From: CAZMNY01 sp964567745
Lineage (GTDB): Bacteria > Planctomycetota > Planctomycetia > Pirellulales > Pirellulaceae
Assembly (NCBI GenBank): GCA_964567745.1
Contig: CAZMNY010000001.1
Coordinates: 253,101-317,100 of the forward strand
Length of the DNA stretch: 64,000 nt
Reading direction: 5' to 3'
Shown here piece by piece: positions 16,230 through 26,000 of the stretch. The position numbers and the translations under genes are program-made. Every line of letters begins with the position of its first letter. The first letter of the stretch is position 1. The notes beneath the pieces are model-generated. The model saw nothing but the letters and a program-made list of their open reading frames with translations. It did no database searches and was not told where the DNA came from.

Positions 16230-17504
16230 ATGAGCTTCATTACCGCAATCGCTGGCCGACAGATTCTCGATAGTCGCGGCAACCCCACAGTGGAAGCCGA
16301 AGTCACTTTGTCCGATGGCTCCATCGGTCGAGCAGCGGTTCCGAGCGGCGCGAGTACGGGTGCCCACGAGGCCTGGGAACTGCGCGACGGCGACGAGAAC
16401 GTTTTTCTTGGTAAGGGCGTGACGAAAGCCGTTGCCAATATCAATACGTCCATCGGCGAGACCTTATTGGGCATGGACGGGCTCGACCAAAACGAAATCG
16501 ACGCCCAATTGTGCGAGCTCGACGGGACCGACAACAAATCAAATCTAGGCGCGAACGCGATTTTGGGCGTCTCGCTAGCCACCGCAAGGGCAGCCGCGGA
16601 ATACACGGGGCAACCGCTCTATCGCTACCTCGGCGGAGTCGCGGGCAATCTGCTGCCGGCCCCAATGATGAATATCGTCAACGGAGGAGAGCACGCCGAC
16701 AACTCGGTCGATATCCAAGAATTCATGGTGATGCCGCTCGGATTCGAATGTTTTTCCGATGGATTGCGAGCGGGCGTGGAAGTGTTTCACCAACTCAAGA
16801 AAGTGCTCAGCTCAAAGGGACTCAACACGGCTGTCGGCGATGAAGGCGGGTTTGCACCCGATCTTGGCAGCAACGCCGAAGCGCTCGACTTGATCATGAC
16901 CGCGATCGAAAAAGCGGGTTACAAACCGGGTGAGCAAATTCAAATTGCGCTCGATGTGGCGGCGACCGAGTTTTATGACAGCGACAAAGGGGTCTACAAG
17001 ATCGACGGCAAAGAGCTCGATTCCGCTGGGATGGTCGACTTCCTCGGAAACTGGGCTGACAACTACCCAATCTGTTCAATCGAAGATGGCTGCAGCGAAG
17101 ACGATTGGGGCGGCTGGAAGCAGCTGACCGACCGCTGTGGAGCCAATGTTCAATTGGTCGGCGACGACTTGTTTGTAACCAATACCGAGCGGCTGCAGCG
17201 AGGCATCACGGAGGGAATCGCCAACAGCATTCTGATCAAAGTCAATCAGATCGGAACGCTAACCGAGACGATCGCGGCAATCCAATTGGCCGCTGGCAAC
17301 GGCTATACGAGCATCGCCAGCCATCGCAGCGGAGAGACCGAGGATGCGACGATCGCCGATCTCGCCGTCGGCCTCTGCACAGGCCAGATCAAAACCGGCT
17401 CCGCTTCCCGCAGCGATCGCATGGCAAAGTACAACCAACTGCTGCGTATCGAAGAAGAGCTCGGCGAACACGCTCGATACGGCGGACCGCTGTTCCAGCG
17501 CTAG
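16230..17504 (+). CDS. eno: Enolase
   Basis: A 424-residue glycolytic enzyme, full length for the family, converting 2-phosphoglycerate to phosphoenolpyruvate. The ATG at 16230 is preceded by AGGACGAG; the open frame reaches back to 16080 but that part is not enolase. Recognisable are 'ITAIAGRQILDSRGNPTVEAEV', 'PSGASTGAHEAWELRDGD', 'NIVNGGEHADNSVDIQEFM' and the signature 'SHRSGETEDATIADLAVG'. The monocistronic setting with its own promoter region in the 170-base gap to ribE is usual. Confidence 0.96.
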   Translation: MSFITAIAGRQILDSRGNPTVEAEVTLSDGSIGRAAVPSGASTGAHEAWELRDGDENVFLGKGVTKAVANINTSIGETLLGMDGLDQNEIDAQLCELDGTDNKSNLGANAILGVSLATARAAAEYTGQPLYRYLGGVAGNLLPAPMMNIVNGGEHADNSVDIQEFMVMPLGFECFSDGLRAGVEVFHQLKKVLSSKGLNTAVGDEGGFAPDLGSNAEALDLIMTAIEKAGYKPGEQIQIALDVAATEFYDSDKGVYKIDGKELDSAGMVDFLGNWADNYPICSIEDGCSEDDWGGWKQLTDRCGANVQLVGDDLFVTNTERLQRGITEGIANSILIKVNQIGTLTETIAAIQLAAGNGYTSIASHRSGETEDATIADLAVGLCTGQIKTGSASRSDRMAKYNQLLRIEEELGEHARYGGPLFQR

Positions 17505-17667
17505 TTGGACCAAGCAGTCTTTGCTCTACGTGATCGATCAGCGCTGAAACGGCGCTATCGGCGCGCATATCGCTTGTGCTCTCGTCGGCGAGCTGCGTCA
17601 ATCTTTCGCGGTCCTGCTCTCTGTGTAACGAGCGCCTTGGAATTCGACTTCCACAGTTCGACGCGGG

Positions 17668-17673
17668 TATAAT
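17668..17673 (+). promoter_or_regulatory. Consensus -10 box, possible leaderless start
   Basis: A perfect TATAAT lies 7 bases before the ATG at 17681, so transcription would begin at or next to the start codon. No good -35 at the normal distance was found (TTCGAC at 17643 is 19 bases away). Confidence 0.4.
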
Positions 17674-17680
17674 CAGTCGC

Positions 17681-18073
17681 ATGACAAATGGCGAACCGAA
17701 CAAGCGAGAGTCGATTGTGGACTCGCCCTGGTATTGGGCCTACCTCTTCATTGCGGCTGCGCTGGCGATCCTGTTTGTTGCCCAAGGTCGAATTCGATCG
17801 CGGCAAGCGCAAATTGAAACCAAATATCAGGGACGGCAACGGGCGGTTCGAACACTTTCGGGGCAGCAGCCCGACACCCCGCTCTCCACTCCATCGAATA
17901 CGCTCGTCCAGCTCTGGCCCCTGTTCGTCACTCTCACTGTTCTGTTGTGCGTGACTGGGTATGGCCTGTCACGACGCTGGCGAATCAGTCGAGTCCAACA
18001 AGGCGGCGGGCAAGTCGATCGAGTCCAACAGAGCGCCGCACCCAGTTTAGAATCGAGTGGCAGGGAATCATGA
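17681..18073 (+). CDS. Hypothetical membrane protein with two TM segments
   Basis: A 130-residue protein from ATG 17681 with hydrophobic segments at about 17-35 ('YWAYLFIAAALAILFVAQG') and 74-95 ('LWPLFVTLTVLLCVTGYGL'), separated by a basic loop. The tail has a repeated 'RVQQ' sequence. It ends in an ATGA overlap with the next membrane protein, so the two are translationally coupled. No family recognised. Confidence 0.6.
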   Translation: MTNGEPNKRESIVDSPWYWAYLFIAAALAILFVAQGRIRSRQAQIETKYQGRQRAVRTLSGQQPDTPLSTPSNTLVQLWPLFVTLTVLLCVTGYGLSRRWRISRVQQGGGQVDRVQQSAAPSLESSGRES

Positions 18074-18660
18074 ATTGGCTCGCGGACAACATGATTGTCG
18101 TTTCCGGCTCGCTTGCCATCATTATGGCGGGCCTGGCCGCGGGCTGGGTCAAGACAGGCGACAAACGCTTGCTGCTTGGCGCACTTATTCCAGCGCTACT
18201 GGCAGTCGCTGTCGTGGGCGTCGGCCTGCTCCATGAATCGCCGCAGGAGCAGATCAAGAAGACACTCTTCGCCACGGCGGAAGCGATCGAACATGACAAA
18301 GTCGACGAGGTCGTTGAGTCGCTCACTCCGGAACGCGAACAGTTGCGGGAACGAGTGCGTCAGAGCATGACGTTCTTTGAAATCAAAGACATCGACATCA
18401 AGAGCAATCTGAAGATCACGATGTCAGACAGCGGACGCCGAGCGGAAGTCGAATTCAACGTCACGGCGGTGACAAGCCTAAAGAGCGGCCTGGCCAAGAA
18501 CCAAAAAGTGGCTTTCTTCTTCATCGTCAGCTACGTCCGCGACCGCGACCGCTGGCTGATTGACGATTTCGAAGAGCTATCGCCGGAGAAAGGGTTTCAG
18601 CGAAAGGATGCCCGCAATCGGCGATCTAGGATTCCCCCGTCGCTTGACCAGTTGCCGTAG
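18070..18660 (+). CDS. Membrane protein with extracytoplasmic NTF2-like domain
   Basis: A 196-residue protein starting in the ATGA overlap at 18070. Two membrane segments (about 8-26 and 34-53) are followed by a soluble part (about 60-180) of a helix plus curved sheet, resembling NTF2/SnoaL-like folds ('LFATAEAIEHDKVDEVVESL', then 'FFFIVSYVRDRDRWLIDDFEEL'). The C-terminal tail is basic. Function unknown; its partner is the preceding two-TM protein. Confidence 0.65.
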   Translation: MNWLADNMIVVSGSLAIIMAGLAAGWVKTGDKRLLLGALIPALLAVAVVGVGLLHESPQEQIKKTLFATAEAIEHDKVDEVVESLTPEREQLRERVRQSMTFFEIKDIDIKSNLKITMSDSGRRAEVEFNVTAVTSLKSGLAKNQKVAFFFIVSYVRDRDRWLIDDFEELSPEKGFQRKDARNRRSRIPPSLDQLP

Positions 18661-18745
18661 GCCAGAGTCGGTTCGCATAGCCAGCACGGAATGCACCGTT
18701 GTCGACTAAGCGCGAACCCTTCTTCATTAAAGAAGCAACGTCGGG

Positions 18746-19411
18746 CTAGGGCGTCGGCCAGTACGGCTCCGGCGCGCGTTCGTAATAATCGCGAGGCGTA
18801 TTGGGATAGCCTCCGTCGTGCCACGGCCGCCATCGATTTGGAGTCGCGGGAACCGGAATTCGACGTGGGTCGATGCCAGGCGGTGCGATGATGCCCCCAC
18901 CAGGTCCAGGTCCACCAGGTCCAGGTCCGCCGGCGCCAGGTCCGCCGGCGCCAGGTGCAAACCCTCCACCTCGCCCTGCATAAGGTCGGCCGTAGCCGGG
19001 AGCGAAGCCCAGGCCGAACGCAGGGTAAGCGGGCGGCGGGCCCCAAGCGGGGTAGGGGGCCGAGTAGGGTCGGTAGGGGAATCGCCATTCGCCGTATGGC
19101 CGAACGGGCTCGCCAAATCGCTCGACGATGTGGGTGTTATCCGAGATTCCGCCGACTTGAATATTGCCTCGAATTTGCCGATACCCGCTTCGAACGACAA
19201 CCGGCGCCGGCTGATAATAGGCCGCTGTCTCTTGGCGATATTGGTTGGTTCGACGGCCCGTCTTCAGATCGTGCGAGTAGGTGGAGGGGATGGTGTTCCA
19301 ATCCCCCGCGCACGCCGATTTCGCGCCGAGCGGCAGAGTGAGTGAGAGGCATAGCGCGCCGACGGCGATTGCCAATGTCTGTGCTGTTTTTTCTTTGAGT
19401 TGCTTGCTCAT
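18746..19411 (-). CDS. Secreted Gly/Pro-rich repeat protein
   Basis: A 221-residue protein from ATG 19411 with a signal peptide (residues 1-35, '...TLPLGAKSACA'). The middle is rich in Pro, Tyr and Gly ('PYRPYSAPYPAWGPPPAYP'), and residues around 145-180 are Gly/Pro repeats of the GGPGPGG type coded by short direct DNA repeats (18900-18960). It looks like a low-complexity surface or matrix protein. No enzymatic domain is seen. Repeat number may vary between strains. Confidence 0.6.
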   Translation of the reverse strand: MSKQLKEKTAQTLAIAVGALCLSLTLPLGAKSACAGDWNTIPSTYSHDLKTGRRTNQYRQETAAYYQPAPVVVRSGYRQIRGNIQVGGISDNTHIVERFGEPVRPYGEWRFPYRPYSAPYPAWGPPPAYPAFGLGFAPGYGRPYAGRGGGFAPGAGGPGAGGPGPGGPGPGGGIIAPPGIDPRRIPVPATPNRWRPWHDGGYPNTPRDYYERAPEPYWPTP

Positions 19412-19533
19412 GGGGAGTCGCCTGTGCTGGGATTTATGCAAAGACCTACTCACCCCCGCGTGTTGCTTCCAGGTAAATCCGTCGCGGCATTGTCTCGTGC
19501 TTTCTCGACTTGCCGCAGGTTCGTCTGCTTCTT

Positions 19534-20019
19534 CTAGTTCGTTGGCTTTCGGTACTCGACCATCAACTTGCCTGTTGACGGGTCGTAGAAGTACTTTTGC
19601 CCTTCTTCGAGTTCCGGCAACTTGATGTTGTTGGCTTTGACAATCTTCGAATCAAACTCTTGCTGAGTCTTGGGGAAGTTGCCGTGGGTCGCTTTATAGA
19701 GATTCATCGCGTGAGGGATCTGAATTTCAAAGACCGCTTTTTGCTTGAAGCGAAACAAGGCAACCGCTGGGGTCACGATAGCCTTGCCGATCCCCTTCTC
19801 TTTTTCGAGTTTCTTTCCCTTTTTGCCGACGCCGACCACGGCTTCCTTGTAGGCCACCTCGCCTTCGGGTTTTGTTTCTTCCTCAGGCGATTCGGCGTTA
19901 CTACTTTGGCTGTCACCGCTCGGTGCCGCGTTGGGGGCGTCTTCGCATCCGATCGCAAGCGCGGTGACGCTCACAGCGGAGATAACTAAGAGCGATTTGA
20001 TCGCGGTTGTTCTCAACAT
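19534..20019 (-). CDS. Conserved planctomycete lipoprotein
   Basis: A 161-residue protein with a lipoprotein signal ('VTALAIGC', lipidated Cys about 25), a Ser/Glu-rich linker, a Lys-rich basic stretch (GKKGKKLEKEKG) and a C-terminal segment 'HAMNLYKATHGNFPKTQQEF' then 'KYFYDPSTGKLMVEY', the pattern of pilin/type II secretion pseudopilin-like globular domains. The start overlaps the surE stop by 7 bases, indicating translational coupling. Function unknown. Confidence 0.7.
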   Translation of the reverse strand: MLRTTAIKSLLVISAVSVTALAIGCEDAPNAAPSGDSQSSNAESPEEETKPEGEVAYKEAVVGVGKKGKKLEKEKGIGKAIVTPAVALFRFKQKAVFEIQIPHAMNLYKATHGNFPKTQQEFDSKIVKANNIKLPELEEGQKYFYDPSTGKLMVEYRKPTN

Positions 20020-20792
20020 GATTTCAATCTCCAGTCCTTCATTTGATCGAAAACTGCTTGCTTCGTCATGTCATATTGTAACGGCGTCACGGTGAGGTAG
20101 CCGTGCGAGAGAGCTGTTAAATCCGTTTCGCCATCGGTCGGTTCCGGCGGTGGGTCGGTGGTCGCCCAATAGTAAGGACGGCCTCTCGGGTCGGTGCGTT
20201 TGAGAAACTTCTCTCCGTATCTGGCAACACCCATCGGCGTGACTCGAACGTCGGGAGGCGATTCTTGTTCGACCGCAACCGTGGGAATGTTAATGTTGAA
20301 TAATTCGGGCTCGGAGCCCTTTTGTTCGAGCAGTTGTTCAACGAGCGCCAAGGCGAGAACTGCGGCTCGATCGAAATGAGGATGTTCCGCGAACTCCATC
20401 GAAATGGCAATGCTGGTGATTCCGAAAAAGGCGCCTTCAATGGCCGCCGCAACCGTGCCGGAATAGAGAACGTTGATTCCCGCGTTGAGGCCGCCGTTGA
20501 TCCCGCTGATGACCAGGTCAGGTCGATTCGGACAGAGCTCGGTGACTCCCATCTTCACGCAATCCGCCGGGCTTCCCTCCACCGAGTACCCTCGAAGGTG
20601 ATCCTGCTCGTCGTATGATTCGGTGCAAATCAACGGCCTCAGAAACGTGATCGAGTGCCCGACTCCACTCTGCTCCGTCGCTGGTGCCACAACCGTGACG
20701 TCTCCAATCGACTGCAGCTGCCTCTCCATTGCAGCGAGTCCAGGAGCGTGAATGCCGTCGTCATTAGTCAAAAGTATCCGCACGTTTGCCAC
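20013..20792 (-). CDS. surE: 5'/3'-nucleotidase SurE
   Basis: A 259-residue protein opening with 'ILLTNDDGIHAPGLAAMERQ', the metal-binding DD motif of SurE, followed by 'VVAPATEQSGVGHSIT' and 'VISGINGGLNAGINVLYSGT'. SurE hydrolyses nucleoside 5'/3'-monophosphates with Mn or Mg in the cytoplasm and is linked to stress survival. It is slightly longer than the E. coli protein. It is the first gene of an operon with the lipoprotein gene. Confidence 0.94.
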   Translation of the reverse strand: MANVRILLTNDDGIHAPGLAAMERQLQSIGDVTVVAPATEQSGVGHSITFLRPLICTESYDEQDHLRGYSVEGSPADCVKMGVTELCPNRPDLVISGINGGLNAGINVLYSGTVAAAIEGAFFGITSIAISMEFAEHPHFDRAAVLALALVEQLLEQKGSEPELFNINIPTVAVEQESPPDVRVTPMGVARYGEKFLKRTDPRGRPYYWATTDPPPEPTDGETDLTALSHGYLTVTPLQYDMTKQAVFDQMKDWRLKSC

Positions 20793-21171
20793 TCAATTGG
20801 GTCAGAATATATGATCGTTAACGTGGTGAACTGGTGGTTGAATCGAACATCGATGGGACGATTGCGACCGATGTGGAGCGAAAGAGCTCGAGCGGCGCGA
20901 AGGTGGTTAGCAAGTGTTTATCTTAGTTAGCGCGTCTGGGAAAAACAACGAGACGGTTCAGAACAGGCTGCCTTTTATGGACTTACGACGAATCCAAAGA
21001 TTGCGATCCGTACGATAGCGCCAACCGGTCCCTCGCAACCGCTGGTTTACTCGCACGGATTTTCCGCAGATTCGGCATACTCGGGATTTTCAACCGCTTG
21101 GACTCCACGAGCTGCAACCGAGGTCGGCCCCTGGACGTCATCGGGCGTCGCCCGTAGAATCCTCGTTTCCG
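20793..21171. other. Intergenic region between surE and the guaA leader
   Basis: About 380 bases with no supported gene on either strand. The stretch 20990-21120 contains several GC-rich short inverted repeats but no RNA family I recognise. It must hold the divergent surE and guaA promoters. Confidence 0.4.
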
Positions 21172-21205
21172 AAGTCCCGCCCAATTTGTCGGCGGGACTT
21201 TTTGT
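21172..21205 (+). terminator. Intrinsic terminator in the guaA leader
   Basis: Stem agtcccgcc / ggcgggact with a 9-base loop, followed by TTTTTGTTTT. It lies about 90 bases before the guaA start, and no + strand gene lies upstream for 380 bases, so it either ends an unseen RNA or acts as an attenuator. Confidence 0.7.
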
Positions 21206-21290
21206 TTTCGGTTTTGGGCTTGGCGTTCCTTACGGTGGTTCCCAGCGGCGGTTCGCTCAAGAAAGGCCCACAGCAAGGAGCACCGCGCGA

Positions 21291-22874
21291 ATGACCAGCT
21301 CTTCGCCTTCTTTCGCCCGACCTCAAGGCCAAACAGCAGACGAACGGATTCTCGTTCTCGATTTTGGCTCCCAGTACGCCCAGTTGATCGCTCGTCGAGT
21401 TCGCGAGCAGAACGTGTACTGCGAGATCGTACGGCACGACATCTCGGCCGAACGGCTGGCCGAATTGTCGCCGCGAGGCGTGATCCTATCCGGCGGACCC
21501 AACAGCGTCTATGAAGATGGGGCGCCGAAATGCGACCCGAAGATATTCACGAGCGGTTTTCCGATTCTCGGAATTTGCTACGGCATGCAACTGATGTGCG
21601 ACGCGATGGGCGCTCACGTCGACAGCGCGCCGGCTCGAGAATACGGGCGAGCCAAGGTCCGAGTCGAAACTCATGAAGGGCTGTTTGACGGGATTCCCGA
21701 AGAAACCGAAGTCTGGATGAGCCACGGCGATCAAGTCCAGCAAGTCTCTGATGATTTTGTACCGTTGGCCACGACCGAGACTTGCCCAATCGCCGCGATA
21801 CGACATTCGGAATTGCCGATCTATGGATTGCAATTCCATCCCGAAGTCACCCACACGCCTTTCGGCGGTCAAGTGCTAAGGAACTTCTTGCTGGATGTCT
21901 GCGAGTGCGGCGGGAATTGGAAGCTGGCGGACTTCGCCAAAGAACATATCGATCGAGTTCGTGAACTAGTCGGCGAAGCGCGAGTGATTTGCGGGCTCTC
22001 CGGAGGAGTCGACTCGGCCGTCACCGCCGCCTTGCTCTATCGAGCCATCGGCGATCAGCTGACATGCATTCTTGTCGACAACGGGCTGTTGCGGAAATCC
22101 GAACGTGACGACGTGGTGAGTGAATTCACAGGTCATTTCAAAACCGATTTGCATGTTGTTGACGCTGAGCAGCGGTTCCTTGCCCAACTGAAGGGTGTGA
22201 TCGATCCGCAAGAGAAGCGAAGAACGATCGGTCATGAATTTATTGAGTGCTTCAAGGCCGAGGCGAACCTGATCGAGGACGCCAAGTTTCTCGCCCAAGG
22301 CACGCTGTACCCCGATGTGATTGAGAGCGGAGCGGCACCGGACGGACCGGCCGCGACGATCAAGCTGCACCACAATGTCGGCGGTCTTCCCGAAGAGTTA
22401 GGGTTTGAGTTGATCGAGCCGTTGCGGGATCTGTTCAAAGATGAAGTCCGCAAACTCGGCCTCGAGTTGGGACTGCCTCTCGACCTTGTTTGGCGGCATC
22501 CGTTCCCCGGCCCGGGGCTTGCCGTGCGTTGCCTTGGCGAAGTAACCGCCGAGCGACTCGCCATTCTTCGCGAAGCCGACCATATCGTCGTGTCGGAAAT
22601 CAAAGATGCAGGGCTCTACCGCGAGACATCGCAAGCCTTTGCCGTTCTGCTGCCGATTCAAAGCGTCGGCGTCATGGGCGACGCTCGAACCTACGAACAG
22701 ACGATTGTCGTCCGCTGCGTCGACACCGACGATTTCATGACGGCGGATTGGAGCCGGCTGCCATACGACCTGTTGGCAACCATTTCAACTCGAATCATCA
22801 ACCAAGTCGCCGGCGTCAATCGCGTCGCCTACGACATCAGCACCAAGCCTCCCGCGACGATCGAGTGGGAATAG
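21291..22874 (+). CDS. guaA: GMP synthase (glutamine-hydrolysing)
   Basis: A 527-residue protein from ATG 21291 (AAGGAG 10 bases upstream). The N-terminal class I glutamine amidotransferase has 'GICYGMQLM' with catalytic Cys near 96 and 'LQFHPEVTHT' with His near 193. The ATP-pyrophosphatase P-loop 'GLSGGVDSAVTAAL' lies near 237, and the C-terminal dimerisation domain ends 'DISTKPPATIEWE' as in other GuaA proteins. It makes GMP from XMP, glutamine and ATP. The leader contains an intrinsic terminator, suggesting premature-termination control. Confidence 0.96.
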   Translation: MTSSSPSFARPQGQTADERILVLDFGSQYAQLIARRVREQNVYCEIVRHDISAERLAELSPRGVILSGGPNSVYEDGAPKCDPKIFTSGFPILGICYGMQLMCDAMGAHVDSAPAREYGRAKVRVETHEGLFDGIPEETEVWMSHGDQVQQVSDDFVPLATTETCPIAAIRHSELPIYGLQFHPEVTHTPFGGQVLRNFLLDVCECGGNWKLADFAKEHIDRVRELVGEARVICGLSGGVDSAVTAALLYRAIGDQLTCILVDNGLLRKSERDDVVSEFTGHFKTDLHVVDAEQRFLAQLKGVIDPQEKRRTIGHEFIECFKAEANLIEDAKFLAQGTLYPDVIESGAAPDGPAATIKLHHNVGGLPEELGFELIEPLRDLFKDEVRKLGLELGLPLDLVWRHPFPGPGLAVRCLGEVTAERLAILREADHIVVSEIKDAGLYRETSQAFAVLLPIQSVGVMGDARTYEQTIVVRCVDTDDFMTADWSRLPYDLLATISTRIINQVAGVNRVAYDISTKPPATIEWE

Positions 22875-23026
22875 GCAGAGGACCTCAGCAGTCATCTTCC
22901 AACAATAACGGGGCTGGTTGGGCAGGAATCGCAGCTATCTTTTTTCTCGGCAAAAGCTGTGAAGCGGCGTGAGATTTGAGACAATGCGCAGCGTTGGATG
23001 TCGTACTACAACGCTAGGAGACTCTC

Positions 23027-26000
23027 ATGATCTCGCATTGTGTTCGAATTCACTTCGCTGGACTTTGGATCGGCCTGGCCATCGTCTCGTTACTGCAGCC
23101 AACAAACTCTTGGGCGGCGGATCGAGATCAGCTGGTCAAGAGTTTGCTCGAGCAGGTCAAGGTCAAGCGCGGCGTATGCCTGGTGCTTGGACGCGACGGC
23201 GCCGTCGCGATCGACTTGGCAACGGAAAGCGAATTGCTTTTTGCCGTACGCGAGCCCGATGCGACTCAAGCGGGCGAACTACGCAAGCTCGCCGACCAAA
23301 GCGGACTTGGCATGCAACGTCTTGTCGTAAATCAGGGCGGTTACGCTCGGCTTCCGTTTGCGGACAACGTCGTCGATGCCGTTGTTGCGACGCAGGTTAG
23401 CGACGCGATGCTGAGTGAGTTGAAGATTGGCGAGGTGTTGCGAGTGCTGCGACCGGGCGGACGAGCGATCATCGGCAACGCGATTAATAGCGGCGGGCCC
23501 AATGCGTCGATCGAGGCGATCGGCGGATGGGCGAAGAACAACGGCGCGAACCGCGAGGTGATGCGAGGTGTTTCCGGCGAATGGGTTTTGTTCGACAAGC
23601 CGATCCCGGAAGGACTCGACAACTGGTCGCATTGGGAAAACGCGCCAGACAACAATCCGGTCAGTCGCGACACAGAGATTCGCGCGCCCTACATGACTCA
23701 GTTCATGGCCGGCCCGCTCTACATCGGCATGCCGTCAATCACAACGGCCGCGGGAGGCCGCACGTTCTTGGCTGTCGGCCATATCGCCCATCACCGGCGC
23801 GAATGGAATATTCTCAACCGGCTGATCGTCCGCAACGGCTACAACGGAGTTGTGCTCTGGGACCGTAAGTTGCCGGAAGGCTATCTGGTTCACCGGTCGG
23901 CGTTCATTGCAACCGACGATGTGTTTCACATGATCGACGGGGACCGCTGCCTTCTGCTCGATGCCGCGACAGGTAAAGAAAAGGGCGAGATCCGCATTCC
24001 TGGTCTCAAAGGCGATTGGAAGTGGATGGTCCTGCAAGGCGATGTGCTGTATGTGCTGGCGGGAAAACCGGAGCCCGGCGCTGAGACCGTTCGAGGCGAC
24101 CGCACCTTTGGCGGTTGGAGTTGGGCCGACCTGAGCAAGGGCTATTACGGCAAACGAGTTCCTTACGGATTCGGTGACGCGTTGGCGGCCTACGACGTGA
24201 AGAAGCAAGTTACCTTGTGGGTTCACAAGGAGGACTCGCTAATCGACTCGCGAGGTATGGCTCTGCGAGACGGCAAGCTCTACGTCTATTGTCCAGATCG
24301 ACACTTCCGCGCTCTCTCGGCATCGGATGGAGAAGTGGTGTGGACGAACGCCGGCAAAGAGCTGCTCGAACTGATCGAACAACCCGGAAAGAAACTGAAA
24401 TCGACTCCGGGTTTCAAAACGATGTGTCTCGTTGTGGCGACGCCCAATGCGTTGATCGTACAAGGCCAGACCCGCAACAACGTCGTGGCCATTTCCACAA
24501 AAGATGGTTACAAACTTTGGACGAAACCGAAAATCACTAACAACCCCAACGCGATCTATGTCGACGGCAATGTGATCCTCGGCGTCGGTCCCGGCGGCAG
24601 CCACGTGGTGGTGGACCCAGTCTCCGGCGTGGTCAAAGAGAATCTGAAATTTAACAAGCGAGCTTGCACGCGGCTGACTGCCAGCGGCGACTCTTTCTTT
24701 TGCCGTGGCGAGGGGACTCTGCGTTATGACCGCGCAAGCAAGAAACTGCTGATCGACGGCGCGCAACGCCCCGCTTGCAATGACGGTGCCATTCCAGCTA
24801 ACGGCTTGTTGTACCTGGGCCCCTGGCAATGCGATTGCAATTTGTCGTTGATTGGAAATATCGCCAAGTGCTCCGCCGGCGATTTTCGCTTTGACATTAA
24901 AGCGACCGATGAAGAGCGACTGACCACGGTTGCAAGCGAGGTCGCAAGAACGGCGATGCTTGACATCACGGCCAAGGATTGGCCCACGTATCGCGGCAAC
25001 AATCGGCGCAGCGCGTCGTCGCTGGCGAGTCCATCCGGCAAAATGTCAACTCGCTGGACGTTCGCACCTCAACAGTCCTTTGCGCCGACGGCGCCAACCG
25101 CGGCCGGCGGACTGATATTTGTTTCCGGAAGCGACGGCGCGGTCCGAGCTTTCGCGGGCGACTCCGGTCAATTGAAGTGGAAATACCAGACGTCGGGCGT
25201 CGTAAAGTTTCCGCCTACCATCTGGGATGGCAGGGCGTTTGTCGGCAGCGGCGATGGTTACGTGCATTGCCTGGAAGCCTCGAGCGGCCGCTTGTTGTGG
25301 CGTTTCCAGGCGGCACCGGTCGAACGAAATATCGTCGTCTATGGCTCGCTCAGCTCAACATGGCCCGTCCATAGCGGCGTGCTTGTGGATGATGGCGTGG
25401 CCTACTTCGCCGCCGGGATCATCGATCAAGACGGAACTTACGTCTACGCCGTCGATGCCAAGACGGGAAGCATCCGCTGGCAGAATAACAGCTCGGGCCA
25501 CTTGAACGCCGACCTGCGTAAGGGCGTGAGCGTGCAAGGCAATCTCTCCATCCTCGGCAACCGATTGCTGATGGCCGGCGGCAACCAAGTCTCGCCCGCC
25601 ACATTCAACTTGAAGACGGGCGAATGTTTATCCAAGACGCCTCAACAGGGGCAGCCGAAAGCAAACAACGGGCGATTCGTTGGCGTGCTGGGCGACGAAA
25701 CCGTCGTTACCGGCGGTCGCATCCTGCACTCGGCTGCCGAAAACGTTTCCAACAAGAATAGTTTCATAGCAATCTCGCCTTCTGGCGGTATCGGACTCAA
25801 CCAAGGCGGCATTCCTCCTGCATGGAATGATGACGTCGTGAGCATGGTCAATTTCAAGCACGGCAAACTGGCGTGCTTTGATATCGAGAAGACAGTCGCT
25901 CGTTTGGGCAAGGGCCTTCGCCCGCCAAGCGACCGCAACCGACGTTTCCATAATCTGTTTAGCGCGCTCAGCAGTGACGGCGCTGTGCAATGGCAGACCG

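Noticed and set aside
20793..21205. A possible purine riboswitch or known structural RNA upstream of guaA
   Set aside because: No conserved core of a purine riboswitch, 6S, RNase P or SRP RNA could be recognised; only the terminator is kept.
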